64,000 bases of DNA from Paraburkholderia mimosarum LMG 23256 = NBRC 106338 (GCF_000739815.1 NZ_BBJJ01000035.1:1-64000); one strand, 5' to 3'; shown: positions 34,763 through 44,884, counted from the stretch's first letter. Notes: generated by a model not told the origin, from the sequence alone. A program made the numbers and translations.

Positions 34763-36160
34763 TCAGAGGTCCTTGCTGCAATCGCGCGGCGTAATGCCCT
34801 TTTCCTTCGCATAGGACAGGGCCGACTTCTCGATGATCGGACGCAGCAACGCGCGGTCGGCCTGAACCCAGTTGCTGATCACGTTCCACTTCTGGCCGTC
34901 CCATTGCTGAAAGCGCACCGCGCCGCCGCCCTCGTGGTCCGAGCAGGTCAGCTTGAGCGGCTGGACAAGACCCAGCGCGCCGAGTTGCTTGAGGCGCGCA
35001 TCGTCGAGATCCAGATGCTCGAAGCCCCAGCGCACCTGCTCACCCGTCAGCGGCTTGTTGCCGAACTTGCGCTGCGCGACGCGCACCGCCTCGACGTTCA
35101 GAATGCCGTTCACCACACCCAGGTTGTAATAGACGGTGCCGAAGCGCGACGCATCCTTGAGGTTGCCGTTACCCGGCTTGACCACGTACTGGTTGATCGC
35201 CTGCAGCACCGGGTAGTCCGTGCCCGAGGGGTGCGTCGTGATCGAAATGAAGCCCTTGGCCGCGTCGCCCGCCGGACGCACGTCTTCCTCGGAGTTGCTC
35301 CAGATGTTGCCGATGATGTGATCGACCGGATAGCCGACCTTCTGCGCAGTCTTGATCGCCACGGGGTTCATCACGCCCCAGCCGCGCAGGATGACCCAGT
35401 CAGGATTGATCTGGTGAATCTTCAGCCACTGCGAACCCTGTTCGTTGCCGGGGTGCGGAACCTCGATCTGGGTCACGTCGAAACCGTACTTCTTCGCGAG
35501 CAGATCCACGACGGGAATCGTCTCGCGGCCATACGGCGAGCCGTGATAGAGCACGACGATCTTCTTGCCCTTGAGCGCGGCGAGTCCGCCGGAACGCTGC
35601 CCGATGTAGTTGACGATCGCCGAGACCTCGCTGTACGGATTCAACTGCAGCGGGAACACGTAGGGAAACACCGCGCCGTCGGTCGAATCGGTGCGGCCGT
35701 GGTTGATCGTGATGAGCGGAATCTTGTCGGCCGTGGAACGGTCGAGCGTCGCGTAGGCGATGCCGACCGACAACGGGTTCGTGGCCGCGGTCGGCGCGCC
35801 GTCGGGGCCGCCCTTCTTCAGACGCTCATAGCACTCCACCCCCTTCTCCACCACGTACTCGGTCTCGCACTCCTTCCATACGAGCTTGACGCCGTTGACG
35901 CCGCCGTCGCGCGCATTGATCAGTTGCAGATAATCGATGAAGCCGCCAAAAAATCCGCTGCCGCCAGCCGCATAAGGGCCGACCCGATAGCTTTGCAGCG
36001 GAAAGTATTCCTCTCCCGCAGCATGCGCTTGAGGCAGAGCGCCGATTGTGAGCGCGAGCGCGGCAACGAAGGCAGAGGACCATTTCCCCCATTTCGCGCC
36101 AACGGCGCGAAGAGGACGCTCAGAACGAATAGCATTATTTTGCATAACCAAATATTCCAT
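34763..36160 (-). CDS. periplasmic substrate-binding protein, branched-chain amino-acid ABC family
   Basis: A 465-residue LivJ/K-like type I binding protein with a signal peptide (AFVAALALTIGALPQAHA, then AGEE). Conserved pieces: GFIDYLQLINARDGGVNG, ITINHGRTDSTDGAVFPYVF and LLAKKYGFDVTQIEVPHPGN. The long form (about 430-460 residues) is common for ABC systems whose substrates are not simple branched-chain amino acids. Together with the sfnG/msuE genes upstream in the same direction, an organosulfur or related ligand is a reasonable guess. Start at 36160; ATG at 36145, with GGA 10 bases upstream, is equally possible. Confidence 0.85.
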   Translation of the reverse strand: MEYLVMQNNAIRSERPLRAVGAKWGKWSSAFVAALALTIGALPQAHAAGEEYFPLQSYRVGPYAAGGSGFFGGFIDYLQLINARDGGVNGVKLVWKECETEYVVEKGVECYERLKKGGPDGAPTAATNPLSVGIAYATLDRSTADKIPLITINHGRTDSTDGAVFPYVFPLQLNPYSEVSAIVNYIGQRSGGLAALKGKKIVVLYHGSPYGRETIPVVDLLAKKYGFDVTQIEVPHPGNEQGSQWLKIHQINPDWVILRGWGVMNPVAIKTAQKVGYPVDHIIGNIWSNSEEDVRPAGDAAKGFISITTHPSGTDYPVLQAINQYVVKPGNGNLKDASRFGTVYYNLGVVNGILNVEAVRVAQRKFGNKPLTGEQVRWGFEHLDLDDARLKQLGALGLVQPLKLTCSDHEGGGAVRFQQWDGQKWNVISNWVQADRALLRPIIEKSALSYAKEKGITPRDCSKDL

Positions 36161-36192
36161 GAACGATAAAAGAAACGACGAAAACGAATGAA

Positions 36193-37227
36193 TCAGGTTT
36201 GCTTCGATCGGCGTTGGCGGACGATCTGCACGAGCCTCGCGAGGCCTTCCGGTTCCTTGATCAGGAAGACGATGATCAGCGTGCCGAACACGATCTTCTG
36301 CAGGTTCTGCACCTGGTCCGCGCCGATGCCCGCCTGCGCCAGCGCACCCGCCGCGTTCGAAAGCAGGATCGGCAGCAGCACGATGAAGGCCGCGCCCAGG
36401 AAGTTGCCCGAGATGCTGCCCATGCCGCCGATGATGATGATGAACAGCACCTGGAAAGAGAGATTCAGGTTGAAGCCATCAGGCTCGATCGTGCCGAGAT
36501 ACGCGAAGGCCCACAGCGCGCCCGCGATGCCGAGCACGAAGGAACTCAGCGCGAAGGCCAGCAGCTTGCTGCGGCCCACCGGAATGCCGATCACGCGCGC
36601 GGCTGCCTCCATGTCGCGCACGGCCATCCAGCGCCGGCCCAGTTCGCTGCGCACGAGGCTCGCGCCGAATGCGAAGAGCACCGTCGCGACGCCGAGCACG
36701 AACAGGTAGCGCGACACCGGCGTGTCGATGCGCCAGTGCCCTATTGCGAGCTGGGGTGCGTTCAGCACGCCTGAAGTGTCGTAGTTGGAAAACCAGCCCA
36801 CGCGCGTGAACAGCCAGACCACGATGAACTGCGCGGCCAGCGTCGAGACGATCAGGTAGAAGCCTTTGATGCGCAGGCTCGGCAGGCCGAACAGCACGCC
36901 GGCCCCTGCGCTGAAGAGGCCGCCGAACAAGAGCGCGAGCGGCAGCGGCAGCGCGGGCACGCGCACGAGCAGGTTGTAGGTCGCGTAGGCGCCGATCGAC
37001 ATGAACGCGGCCGAGCCGAGCGACAGTTGCCCCGCATAGCCGGTCAGCAGGTTCAGGCCGAGTCCGGCTAGCGAGAGGATGAGGAACGGCACGAGGATCG
37101 CGTTCAGCCAGTAGTCGTTCGCCACGAGCGGCACGCCGGCGAATGCGACGAGCGCCGTCGCGAGCGGCACGCTCAGTTGGCGCAGGTTCACCCGGCGCGG
37201 TTCGGCAAGGGTACGGGTCAGTTCCAT
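36193..37227 (-). CDS. LivM-type ABC transporter permease
   Basis: A 344-residue permease with about ten membrane segments. Signatures: LNLLTGYAGQLSLGSAAFMSIGAY near the N-terminus and the ATPase-coupling loop region VIGIPVGRSKLLAFALSSF followed by GGMGSISGNFLGA. It pairs with the LivH-type permease directly upstream (10-bp gap). Start at 37227 (MELTRTLAEP). Confidence 0.9.
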   Translation of the reverse strand: MELTRTLAEPRRVNLRQLSVPLATALVAFAGVPLVANDYWLNAILVPFLILSLAGLGLNLLTGYAGQLSLGSAAFMSIGAYATYNLLVRVPALPLPLALLFGGLFSAGAGVLFGLPSLRIKGFYLIVSTLAAQFIVVWLFTRVGWFSNYDTSGVLNAPQLAIGHWRIDTPVSRYLFVLGVATVLFAFGASLVRSELGRRWMAVRDMEAAARVIGIPVGRSKLLAFALSSFVLGIAGALWAFAYLGTIEPDGFNLNLSFQVLFIIIIGGMGSISGNFLGAAFIVLLPILLSNAAGALAQAGIGADQVQNLQKIVFGTLIIVFLIKEPEGLARLVQIVRQRRSKQT

Positions 37228-37237
37228 CACGGTTTCC

Positions 37238-38119
37238 TCAAACGCGCTCGACGGCCGCCTCGCCGAACAGGCCGGACGGGCGCGCGAGCAGGAATAGCAT
37301 GGCAAGCAGATAAGGGAACCAGTTCTCGATGCCGTCGCCGATCACTGCGCCCGCATAGACCTCGGCCAGCTTTTCCGTCGCGCCGACCAGCAGGCCTGCG
37401 ACGATCGCGCCGCCGATCGAGGAGAACCCGCCGATGATGAGCACGGGCAACGCCTTGAGCACGACCAGCGACAACGAGAACTGCACGCCGAGCCGCGCGC
37501 CCCAGAGCAGGCCCGCGACCAGGCTGACGAAGCCAGCCAGCGCCCAGACGATCGCCCAGATGCGCGGCAGCCGCACGCCGACCGCGAACGCGGCGAGCGG
37601 ATCGTCGGCCACGGCGCGCAGCGACAGGCCGAAGCGCGAGCGCTTCGCGAGTTGCGAGAGCGCAAGCACGAGTCCGCCCGCGGTGGCGGCCGCGAACAGA
37701 TCGAAACGGCTCGCCATCACGCCGGCCAGGTGCAGCGGCCGGTCGTCGATACCAAGGTCGAGCCCGTGCACCTGCGCGCCCCAGATGAGCTGCGCCGCAC
37801 CTTCGAGAATCAGGCTCAGGCCGAGGGTGGCCATGAAGAGGACGATCGGCGCACGGTTGACGAGCGGCCGCAGCACGAAGCGCCCCGTTGCGATCGCGAT
37901 CAGCACGAGCGCGGCAAGCGTCGCGACGAACGACAACCACGGATTCCAGCCGCGCTCGACGAGGCTCACGTAGGTCAGCGCGCCGAACAGCACGAGCGAG
38001 CCCTGCGCGAAGTTGAAGATGCCCGACGCCTTGTAGATCAGCACGAAGCCGATCGCGACCAGCGAATACATCACGCCCGCGAGCAAGCCGCCCACCAGCA
38101 CCTCGAAGAAAAATCCCAT
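37238..38119 (-). CDS. LivH-type ABC transporter permease
   Basis: A 293-residue permease with eight membrane segments: GGLLAGVMYSLVAIGFVLIY, FNFAQGSLVLFGA, and IIGGFSSIGGAIVAGLLVG, the standard LivH landmarks. It forms the membrane channel with the LivM-type partner. The spacer to the LivG-type gene is 12 bp. Confidence 0.9.
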   Translation of the reverse strand: MGFFFEVLVGGLLAGVMYSLVAIGFVLIYKASGIFNFAQGSLVLFGALTYVSLVERGWNPWLSFVATLAALVLIAIATGRFVLRPLVNRAPIVLFMATLGLSLILEGAAQLIWGAQVHGLDLGIDDRPLHLAGVMASRFDLFAAATAGGLVLALSQLAKRSRFGLSLRAVADDPLAAFAVGVRLPRIWAIVWALAGFVSLVAGLLWGARLGVQFSLSLVVLKALPVLIIGGFSSIGGAIVAGLLVGATEKLAEVYAGAVIGDGIENWFPYLLAMLFLLARPSGLFGEAAVERV

Positions 38120-38131
38120 GTCCCTCGCCTC

Positions 38132-38911
38132 TCAATGACGTGTGCCGAGATAGGCCGCCAGCACGTCCGGGTTCGTGCGGACTTCGTCGGGCCTGCCGTC
38201 GGCGATCTTCTTGCCGTAATCGAGCACCACCACGTGATCGGACAGGCCCATCACCACGCCGATGTCATGCTCGATCAGCACGACCGTGACGCCCAGATGT
38301 TCGTTGGCATACAGCACGTAACCGGCCATCGCGTGCTTCTCGTCGGCATTCATGCCGGCCATGGGCTCGTCGAGCAGCAGCAGGCGCGGTTCGGCGGCCA
38401 GCGCGCGCGCCAGCTCGACGCGCTTCTGCAACCCGTACGACAAGGTGCCCACCACGCTATCGCGCCATGGCTGCAAGTCCAGCGCTTCGATCACGCGCTC
38501 CGCGCGCTCGCGCTGGTCGGCTTCGTCCCGTGCCGCGCGGCCCACGTGCAGCGTCTGCTCGAGCCACGTGCTGCGGCGATGCAGGTTGCGGCCCGTGAGC
38601 ACGTTGTCGAACACGCTCATGCGCCTGAACAGCGCGAGATTCTGGAAGGTGCGCGCGATGCCGCGATGCGCGGCGTCGTACGCGTCCATGCGCCGCCAGG
38701 CGTGGCCATCGAAACGCAGCGTGCCCTGCTGCGGGCGATAAACACCATTGATCACGTTCAGCAGCGAACTCTTGCCCGCGCCGTTGGGGCCGATCAGCGC
38801 GCAGATCTCGCCTGCCGCGACTTCGAAACTGATATCGGAAATGGCCTTGACGCCCCCGAACGACACGGAAATGCCGTCGAGCGCAAGCAAGACCGTCGAG
38901 GCTTGCGTCAT
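38132..38911 (-). CDS. LivG-type ABC transporter ATP-binding protein
   Basis: A 259-residue ATPase: Walker A GPNGAGKSS, signature LSYGLQKRVELARAL, Walker B LLLLDEPMAGMN, and the LivG-type C-terminus DEVRTNPDVLAAYLG. It is the first transporter gene, 86 bp downstream of sfnG, so the importer is probably expressed with sfnG and msuE. Confidence 0.9.
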   Translation of the reverse strand: MTQASTVLLALDGISVSFGGVKAISDISFEVAAGEICALIGPNGAGKSSLLNVINGVYRPQQGTLRFDGHAWRRMDAYDAAHRGIARTFQNLALFRRMSVFDNVLTGRNLHRRSTWLEQTLHVGRAARDEADQRERAERVIEALDLQPWRDSVVGTLSYGLQKRVELARALAAEPRLLLLDEPMAGMNADEKHAMAGYVLYANEHLGVTVVLIEHDIGVVMGLSDHVVVLDYGKKIADGRPDEVRTNPDVLAAYLGTRH

Positions 38912-38997
38912 GCTGATTCACCCCTTCGGATGGCGTTTTTGTGTTCCGGGTGGCCGTGTCCGCTCGCGCGCCCGGCCACGCCCCGCCGCCGCTTGCT

Positions 38998-40101
38998 TCA
39001 GGCGGCCTGCTTCTGCCGCTGCGCTTCGAGTTCGCGCACGAGCGGCAACACCTTCTGGCCGAAATACTCGACTTCCTCGATGAAATGCAGGAAGCCGGTC
39101 AGCACGAGATCGACGCCGATCGACTTGAGCTCGACGATGCGCTCGGCAATCTGCTGCGGCGTGCCGATCAGGTTCGTGCGGAAGCCGTCGTTGTACTGGA
39201 CGAGATCCTCGAAGGTCGATTTGGCCCAGTTGCCCTCGCCTTCCGGCGAAGCGCTGCCCGCTTGCTTGACCGCATCGCCGAACGCGTGCACGGCCTCGAC
39301 GTGCGCGTGCCTGATGATGTCGTCGAGCACCGCTTTCGCTTCTTCTTCGGTATCGCGCGCGATCACGAACGCGTTCACGCCAATACGCACCTGATGGTTG
39401 TTCTGGGCCGCCTTCGCGCGGATATCGTCGATCTGCGCCTTGAGATTTTCGGGCGTATTGCCGTTCGTGAAGTACCAGTCCGATACGCTCGCCGCGTTGT
39501 CGCGCGCCGCGCGCGAACTGCCGCCCTGGAAAATCTCGGGATGGGGCTTTTGCACCGGCTTCGGACTCAGCGTGTAGTTGTTGAATCGATAGAAGTCGCC
39601 CTTGAACGTGAAGTTGTCCTCGGTCCAGATGCCCTTGAGCGCGCGGATGAACTCGTTCGAGCGGCGATAACGCTCGTCGTGCTCGAGCCACGGCTCGCCG
39701 ATCGCGGTGAACTCGCCCTTGAACCAGCCGCTCACGACGTTGATCGCAATGCGGCCGTTCGAAATGTGGTCGATGGTGGCGATCTGCTTGGCGACGACGG
39801 CCGGATGCCACGGCCCGGGCAGGATCGCCGCGAGCACCTTGAGCCGGGTGGTCGACTGCAGCAGCGCCTGACTGAACGACACCGACTCGTGCTGATGCTC
39901 GGCGCCATAGCCGGCCGTGAAGCGAATCTGGCTCAGCGCGTATTCGAAGCCCGCCCGCTCGGCGGTCTGCGCGAGACGCTGGTTGTATTCGAGGCTCCAG
40001 TCGGTGCGCTGCTCGATCGTGCTGACGACGAGGCCGCCGCTCACATTCGGCACCCAGTAGGCGAATTTGACGGCGTCGTTCGTGTGGGAAGTCTGGCTCA
40101 T
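38998..40101 (-). CDS. sfnG: FMNH2-dependent dimethylsulfone monooxygenase
   Basis: A 367-residue bacterial luciferase-like protein very close to SfnG: FAYWVPNVSGGLVVSTIEQR, RFTAGYGAEHQHESVSFSQA, GRIAINVVSGWFKGEF and KPHPEIFQGGSSRAARDNAA. SfnG splits dimethylsulfone to methanesulfinate and formaldehyde using reduced FMN. The FMN reductase gene lies 26 bp upstream and the sigma54 activator gene is divergent. Some relatives act on other organosulfur compounds. Confidence 0.9.
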   Translation of the reverse strand: MSQTSHTNDAVKFAYWVPNVSGGLVVSTIEQRTDWSLEYNQRLAQTAERAGFEYALSQIRFTAGYGAEHQHESVSFSQALLQSTTRLKVLAAILPGPWHPAVVAKQIATIDHISNGRIAINVVSGWFKGEFTAIGEPWLEHDERYRRSNEFIRALKGIWTEDNFTFKGDFYRFNNYTLSPKPVQKPHPEIFQGGSSRAARDNAASVSDWYFTNGNTPENLKAQIDDIRAKAAQNNHQVRIGVNAFVIARDTEEEAKAVLDDIIRHAHVEAVHAFGDAVKQAGSASPEGEGNWAKSTFEDLVQYNDGFRTNLIGTPQQIAERIVELKSIGVDLVLTGFLHFIEEVEYFGQKVLPLVRELEAQRQKQAA

Positions 40102-40127
40102 TGAAGGTTCCTCGTTGGGCTTTGGAT

Positions 40128-40697
40128 TCAGGCGGCAAGCGCCGCGGTGACGTTTTCCGCACGCACGCGCAGTTGCGGCGCCGCGCGTTCGATGGCGAGT
40201 GCGATGCGGGCGCGCAAGGCCTCGTTCGCGATCTCGTAGCGATCGAAATCGTGTTCGGAGGCGTACACGCCGATCGGCAGCGTGCGCGCCTGGAAGAAGC
40301 TGAAGAGCGGTCGCAGTTGATGATCGATGACCAGCGCATGGCGATCGCTGCCGCCGGTGGCGGCCAGCAGGACCGGCACGTCGATCAGGGCCTCGTGATG
40401 CACGAGATCGAAGAGATGCTTGAACAGCCCTGTGTACGAGGCTCGATAGACCGGGCTCGCCGCGATCACGAGGTCGGCGGTCTCGATCGCGCGGATGTGT
40501 TCCTCGATATCGGCCGGCACCTGCGCACGCGTGAGCGCACCGGAGAGCCGTCCCGCGATCTCGCCCAGCTCGATCACGCGGATCTCGACAGGCAGCGCGG
40601 CCTCCAGCGCGGTCAGCAACGACTGCACCAGCGCCAGCGTGCGCGACGGCCGCTGCAAGCTGCCTGATACCGCCACCACTTTGTACTTCTGGCTCAT
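40128..40697 (-). CDS. msuE: NAD(P)H-dependent FMN reductase (MsuE type)
   Basis: A 189-residue flavodoxin-fold reductase: VAVSGSLQRPSRTLALVQSL, ASPVYRASYTGLFKHLFDLV, LLAATGGSDRHALVIDHQLR and FFQARTLPIGVYASE, matching MsuE/SsuE-type FMN reductases. It supplies FMNH2 to SfnG. Start at 40697 (MSQKYKVV). First gene of the operon, behind a sigma54 promoter. Confidence 0.9.
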   Translation of the reverse strand: MSQKYKVVAVSGSLQRPSRTLALVQSLLTALEAALPVEIRVIELGEIAGRLSGALTRAQVPADIEEHIRAIETADLVIAASPVYRASYTGLFKHLFDLVHHEALIDVPVLLAATGGSDRHALVIDHQLRPLFSFFQARTLPIGVYASEHDFDRYEIANEALRARIALAIERAAPQLRVRAENVTAALAA

Positions 40698-40750
40698 AAG
40701 GATTCCTTGATTAACCGGGGCATGCCTGATCGGTCCCGTCAGGAGGTAAA

Positions 40751-40767
40751 GGCAAGTACCGTGCCAA
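40751..40767 (-). promoter_or_regulatory. sigma54 promoter of the msuE-sfnG-transporter operon
   Basis: On the minus strand TTGGCAC-GGTAC-TTGCC: the GG (-24) and GC (-12) doublets have the required 10-bp spacing and the match to TGGCAC-N5-TTGC is perfect. It lies about 55 bp upstream of msuE. The divergent gene encodes a sigma54 activator. Confidence 0.85.
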
Positions 40768-40933
40768 AGTGTTCGAACAAGCGGGGCGTGTCGGGACGGC
40801 CGGCGTAGCAGCGATTTTTCCTGCGAGACCGGTGTCCAGGAGCCGGAAATGCACCTGATAAGCACATTGCAGCGACGCTCGAATCGATATGCAGGAACGT
40901 GATGAAGCGCGGGCAACAGCGCTGCTTCTTCGC

Positions 40934-41094
40934 TGCTTCTGACGCAGCAGCACCGGCTCGCCAAACGAATGGAAGCGCGCCAGGAAGCTTGGCCCCGGTC
41001 ACGCTGCTGCTATCGCAGCACTGTGATTAGGTTATGAGAAATCCTCGCTTCTCTCCGCGGCCAAAACCTTGAACACTGTGCTGATCCTGCAGCA
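40934..41094. promoter_or_regulatory. three TGCTG-N6-CAGCA dyads, probable SfnR enhancer sites
   Basis: TGCTT-N6-CAGCA at 40934-40949 (one mismatch), TGCTG-N6-CAGCA at 41005-41020 and again at 41079-41094, the last two with perfect arms. Spacings of 71 and 74 bp are close to seven helical turns. They lie 170-330 bp upstream of the msuE sigma54 promoter, normal for enhancer-binding proteins, and in front of sfnR. Nothing else occupies this 519-bp intergenic region. Confidence 0.65.
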
Positions 41095-41216
41095 CACCTG
41101 TCGTGCCGCGCCAACCGGTCACACCGTCGTTCGCTGCACGATCCGCTCGCCTTCAAGAGGCGCGAGACCGACGACCGGGCGCTCAATCGAACCTATCGCA
41201 CGCCGAGCTTCTACTC

Positions 41217-42335
<1,119 letters not shown>

Positions 42336-42368
42336 TGCCGTCCACGGGACGGCACGATACCGCCGCGC

Positions 42369-43637
42369 TCAGGCCGCTTTCTGCTGAGCGGCGGGACCGG
42401 CGCCGATCGCCCAGACATAGGGGGGCTCGGTCCCGTTGATCTCGCGGTCGCCCACGATACGCTCCTTGAAGACGATGGGATTGTGCGAGGCCGCCGTGCG
42501 TGCGTTGCGCCAGTGGCGATCGAGACGCTTCTGCTCGCTCGTGCCTGAAGCGCCGAGCGCGTTGAACAGCAGTGTCGTGGCACGCAGCACGAGATCGGCG
42601 ATCACGCTCTGGCCGCGCGCGGAGTCCAGCTCGGCATCGACGTTCGCTTCGTGTTCGGCCTGTGCATCTCCGCCGAAGCGCGCCTCGTAGGCGCGCTGCG
42701 AAGCCTGCGCCGCGCGAACGGCCGTGGCCTCGGCCGCGAACACGAGCGACGAGACCTGCCCCACCACCTGCTGCACCTGCGGATCCTGCGCGAACGACGG
42801 CGCATTGCCGTGGCTGAAGATGCGCCGGCGCGATCGTACCTCGTGCGAGATGTCGCGCAGCGCGGCGCGGCCCACGCCCGCGAGGACCGCCAGCAACACG
42901 AGCTGGTAGAACGCCGTCTGGTATTTGAAGCGCGCACCGAAGTCGATGATGTCGATCTCGTCCACCTCGGCCGCTGCGAATGTCGTCGTACCGCTGCCCG
43001 TCGTACGCTGTCCGAAGCCGTCCCAATCGTCGCGATGCGTCACGCCGGGCTGCCTCGCGCGCACGGCCGCGATCACGTCCTCGCCCGTGTCTTCGCGGCG
43101 TGCGAAGACGTCGATCCAGTCGGCGAAGATGCTGCCCGTGCTGTAGTACTTCTCGCCATTGACGACCCAGCGCCCGCCGTCACGCGACACGCGCGTGATC
43201 ACGTCGCCGATCGCGACGCTGCCGACCTCGGTCCAGGCATTGCCGACCAGTTCGCCCGCAACGAATCGCGCGAACCAGACATCGCGCGCCGGGCCGGGCT
43301 CGGCGTTGAGGCGGTCTTCGACGAACGCGAAATGGCCGCGCAGCGCCTGGGGCAGGTTGGAGTCGGCTTCGGCCAGTTCGATCAGAAGCTGAATCAATTG
43401 CGGCAGCGAAGCGCCCGCGCCGCCCTGCTCGACTGGCACGCGAACCGCGCCGAATCCGGCGGCCCTGAGCCATTCGATCTGCTCATACGGCAAACTGCGA
43501 TCGCGCTCGCGCGCCAGCGCGCCCTCCGCGATGCGGGCGAAGATCGGCCGAAATCGCGAGGCGAGGCGCTCGTAATCCGTGCCCAGCGATAAAGCGGGCG
43601 TGACGATTCCCCTGCTGGCGAGATTCAATGCGGTCAT
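42369..43637 (-). CDS. sfnB: SfnB-family acyl-CoA dehydrogenase-like flavin monooxygenase
   Basis: A 422-residue acyl-CoA dehydrogenase-fold protein of the DszC/SfnB group: ALRGHFAFVEDRLNA, RWVVNGEKYYSTGSIFADWI, VTHRDDWDGFGQRTTGSGTT and TSEQKRLDRHWRNARTAASH. These enzymes lack the acyl-CoA dehydrogenase catalytic Glu and oxidise organosulfur compounds with reduced flavin. MsuE next door could supply the flavin. Start at 43637, behind a sigma54 promoter. The exact substrate is not known. Confidence 0.85.
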   Translation of the reverse strand: MTALNLASRGIVTPALSLGTDYERLASRFRPIFARIAEGALARERDRSLPYEQIEWLRAAGFGAVRVPVEQGGAGASLPQLIQLLIELAEADSNLPQALRGHFAFVEDRLNAEPGPARDVWFARFVAGELVGNAWTEVGSVAIGDVITRVSRDGGRWVVNGEKYYSTGSIFADWIDVFARREDTGEDVIAAVRARQPGVTHRDDWDGFGQRTTGSGTTTFAAAEVDEIDIIDFGARFKYQTAFYQLVLLAVLAGVGRAALRDISHEVRSRRRIFSHGNAPSFAQDPQVQQVVGQVSSLVFAAEATAVRAAQASQRAYEARFGGDAQAEHEANVDAELDSARGQSVIADLVLRATTLLFNALGASGTSEQKRLDRHWRNARTAASHNPIVFKERIVGDREINGTEPPYVWAIGAGPAAQQKAA

Positions 43638-43698
43638 GTGTGCTCCAGATATCGGCTTGATGAATGGCCCGCGAATGGGCCTCGTTCCTTACCGATAA

Positions 43699-43715
43699 AG
43701 CAGAAGCCATGCCAA
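43699..43715 (-). promoter_or_regulatory. sigma54 promoter of the sfnB-like gene
   Basis: Minus strand TTGGCAT-GGCTT-CTGCT: GG at -24 and GC at -12 with 10 bp between, one or two mismatches from consensus. About 62 bp upstream of the start codon. It places sfnB under the same activator class as msuE-sfnG. Confidence 0.75.
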
Positions 43716-43765
43716 TCGTCCGTTCAGCAACAGGGATGGGAGACGCGGCAACGGCTCGCGCCAGT

Positions 43766-43814
43766 TGCTGGCTCAGCAACAGCATGCTGCTGATTCACTG
43801 CTCGATATTCAGCG
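43766..43814. promoter_or_regulatory. degenerate SfnR-type dyads upstream of sfnB, plus CAGCATGCTG palindrome
   Basis: TGCTG-N6-CAACA at 43766-43781 (one mismatch to the TGCTG-N6-CAGCA motif near sfnR) and TGCTC-N6-CAGCG at 43799-43814 (two mismatches). The same place also carries the perfect dyad GTTGCTG-GCT-CAGCAAC (43764-43780) and the 10-bp palindrome CAGCATGCTG (43780-43789). They lie 50-100 bp upstream of the sigma54 promoter. The rest of the interval 43815-43968 shows nothing. Confidence 0.5.
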
Positions 43815-43968
43815 ATCCCGCCGGCTTGCGGTCAGTCGTTTCCCGCACTGAGGGTTTCCTTCTCCTTGGGTCCTGCTGCTGCCCGCGCACGAGGCGTGTG
43901 GACGATACCGCCCGAGCCGCCGGTGAAAGCGCTTCGTGGCGCGGGCTTTGGAGGACTTCGACAGGCCG

Positions 43969-44160
43969 TTACTCGGAGCCCGGGTTGGACTTGCCGGTTT
44001 CGCTCAAATCGTCTTCTCGCACCTCCGCCTCTCGCACCGTCGTTCCTTCGTCGTCGGTTTCGGAGACGTCGGTTTTGAACGTGCCTGTATCGTCCTCGGG
44101 TTGCTGGCTGGATTCGTCTTTCTCATCGGGGCGCCCTGCGCCTGGGTCTGGAATGTTCAT
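43969..44160 (-). CDS. small acidic disordered protein (63 aa)
   Basis: Not recognised as a domain. Composition is strongly acidic and polar (GRPDEKDESSQQPEDDTG, SETDDEGTT, REDDLSETGKSNPGSE), indicating disorder. The start at 44160 has an excellent Shine-Dalgarno (AGGAG, 6 bases upstream), which supports a real gene. Small proteins of this kind are common in Burkholderia stress-related regions; no function can be assigned. Confidence 0.6.
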   Translation of the reverse strand: MNIPDPGAGRPDEKDESSQQPEDDTGTFKTDVSETDDEGTTVREAEVREDDLSETGKSNPGSE

Positions 44161-44345
44161 CGCTGCTCCTGGATCGTGAAAAAGGCGCGAACACCTGCGT
44201 GTCGTTCAGGCAGAGAAATGGTCCCGGCCTCGCGCTCCGGCGTCCGCTCGTCGCTGCCATCCTTACCGGACGAGTGGACAGCCGCATAGCGCAACGCACA
44301 TTCCCAAGGAGGGAATCGCAGCGATCCGTGGCGCGGAGGTGAGGC

Positions 44346-44855
44346 TCACTCACGGTGCACGTCAAGCAGCTTGAAGTAATGCTCGATGCGCGAGAGCGCG
44401 TATTGCGCTGCAGCCTCGCGGATCTCATTGCGTGAGCCGGAAAAACGTTGGGTGTCGGAGAAGGTCACGCACCGCCCGTCCTTCGAACGCCAGGACCAGG
44501 CGAAGCACTGGGTGCCGGCCGGCGGCCCCTGTCCGTCGCCTACGCTATCCGCAACGCCGGTGTTGGACACGGCCATATCCGCGGTGCATCCCTGCGCCGC
44601 CAGCGCGCCCTCGGCCATTTCGCGCGCGACCTCTTCACTCGTGAGTCCGTACCGCTCCATCGTTTCCTCGCGCACGCCGAGGAAGCCGCCTTTTCCGCTG
44701 GGCGAATAAGCAACGAATCCGACGTCGAGGCATGCACCGCACCCCGGCACGGAAGCCAGCGCGGATGCGATCAATCCGCCCGTGCATGACTCGGCGGTCG
44801 CCAGCTTGCGATCCGCCGAGGTCAAGAGCGCAACGACATCGTGTTCGATACCCAT
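44346..44855 (-). CDS. pncC: CinA C-terminal domain protein, nicotinamide-nucleotide amidohydrolase
   Basis: A 169-residue stand-alone CinA C-domain: KLATAESCTGGLIASALASV with catalytic Ser, VGFVAYSPSGKGGFLGV, YGLTSEEVAREMAEGAL and MAVSNTGVADSVG. The usual segment is TG.AGP.GG; here the GP...G part is altered. PncC deamidates nicotinamide mononucleotide to nicotinate mononucleotide. It lies 29 bp after nadE, and the pair makes sense as NAD salvage: deamidation followed by amidation at the dinucleotide level. Confidence 0.85.
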   Translation of the reverse strand: MGIEHDVVALLTSADRKLATAESCTGGLIASALASVPGCGACLDVGFVAYSPSGKGGFLGVREETMERYGLTSEEVAREMAEGALAAQGCTADMAVSNTGVADSVGDGQGPPAGTQCFAWSWRSKDGRCVTFSDTQRFSGSRNEIREAAAQYALSRIEHYFKLLDVHRE

Positions 44856-44884
44856 GGCTCGTCTCCCTGTTCCTCGGCACTGGC

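Noticed and set aside
44346-44855. Full-length CinA competence protein
   Set aside because: Only the C-terminal amidohydrolase domain is present and it starts with its own ATG; the neighbour nadE supports the PncC reading.
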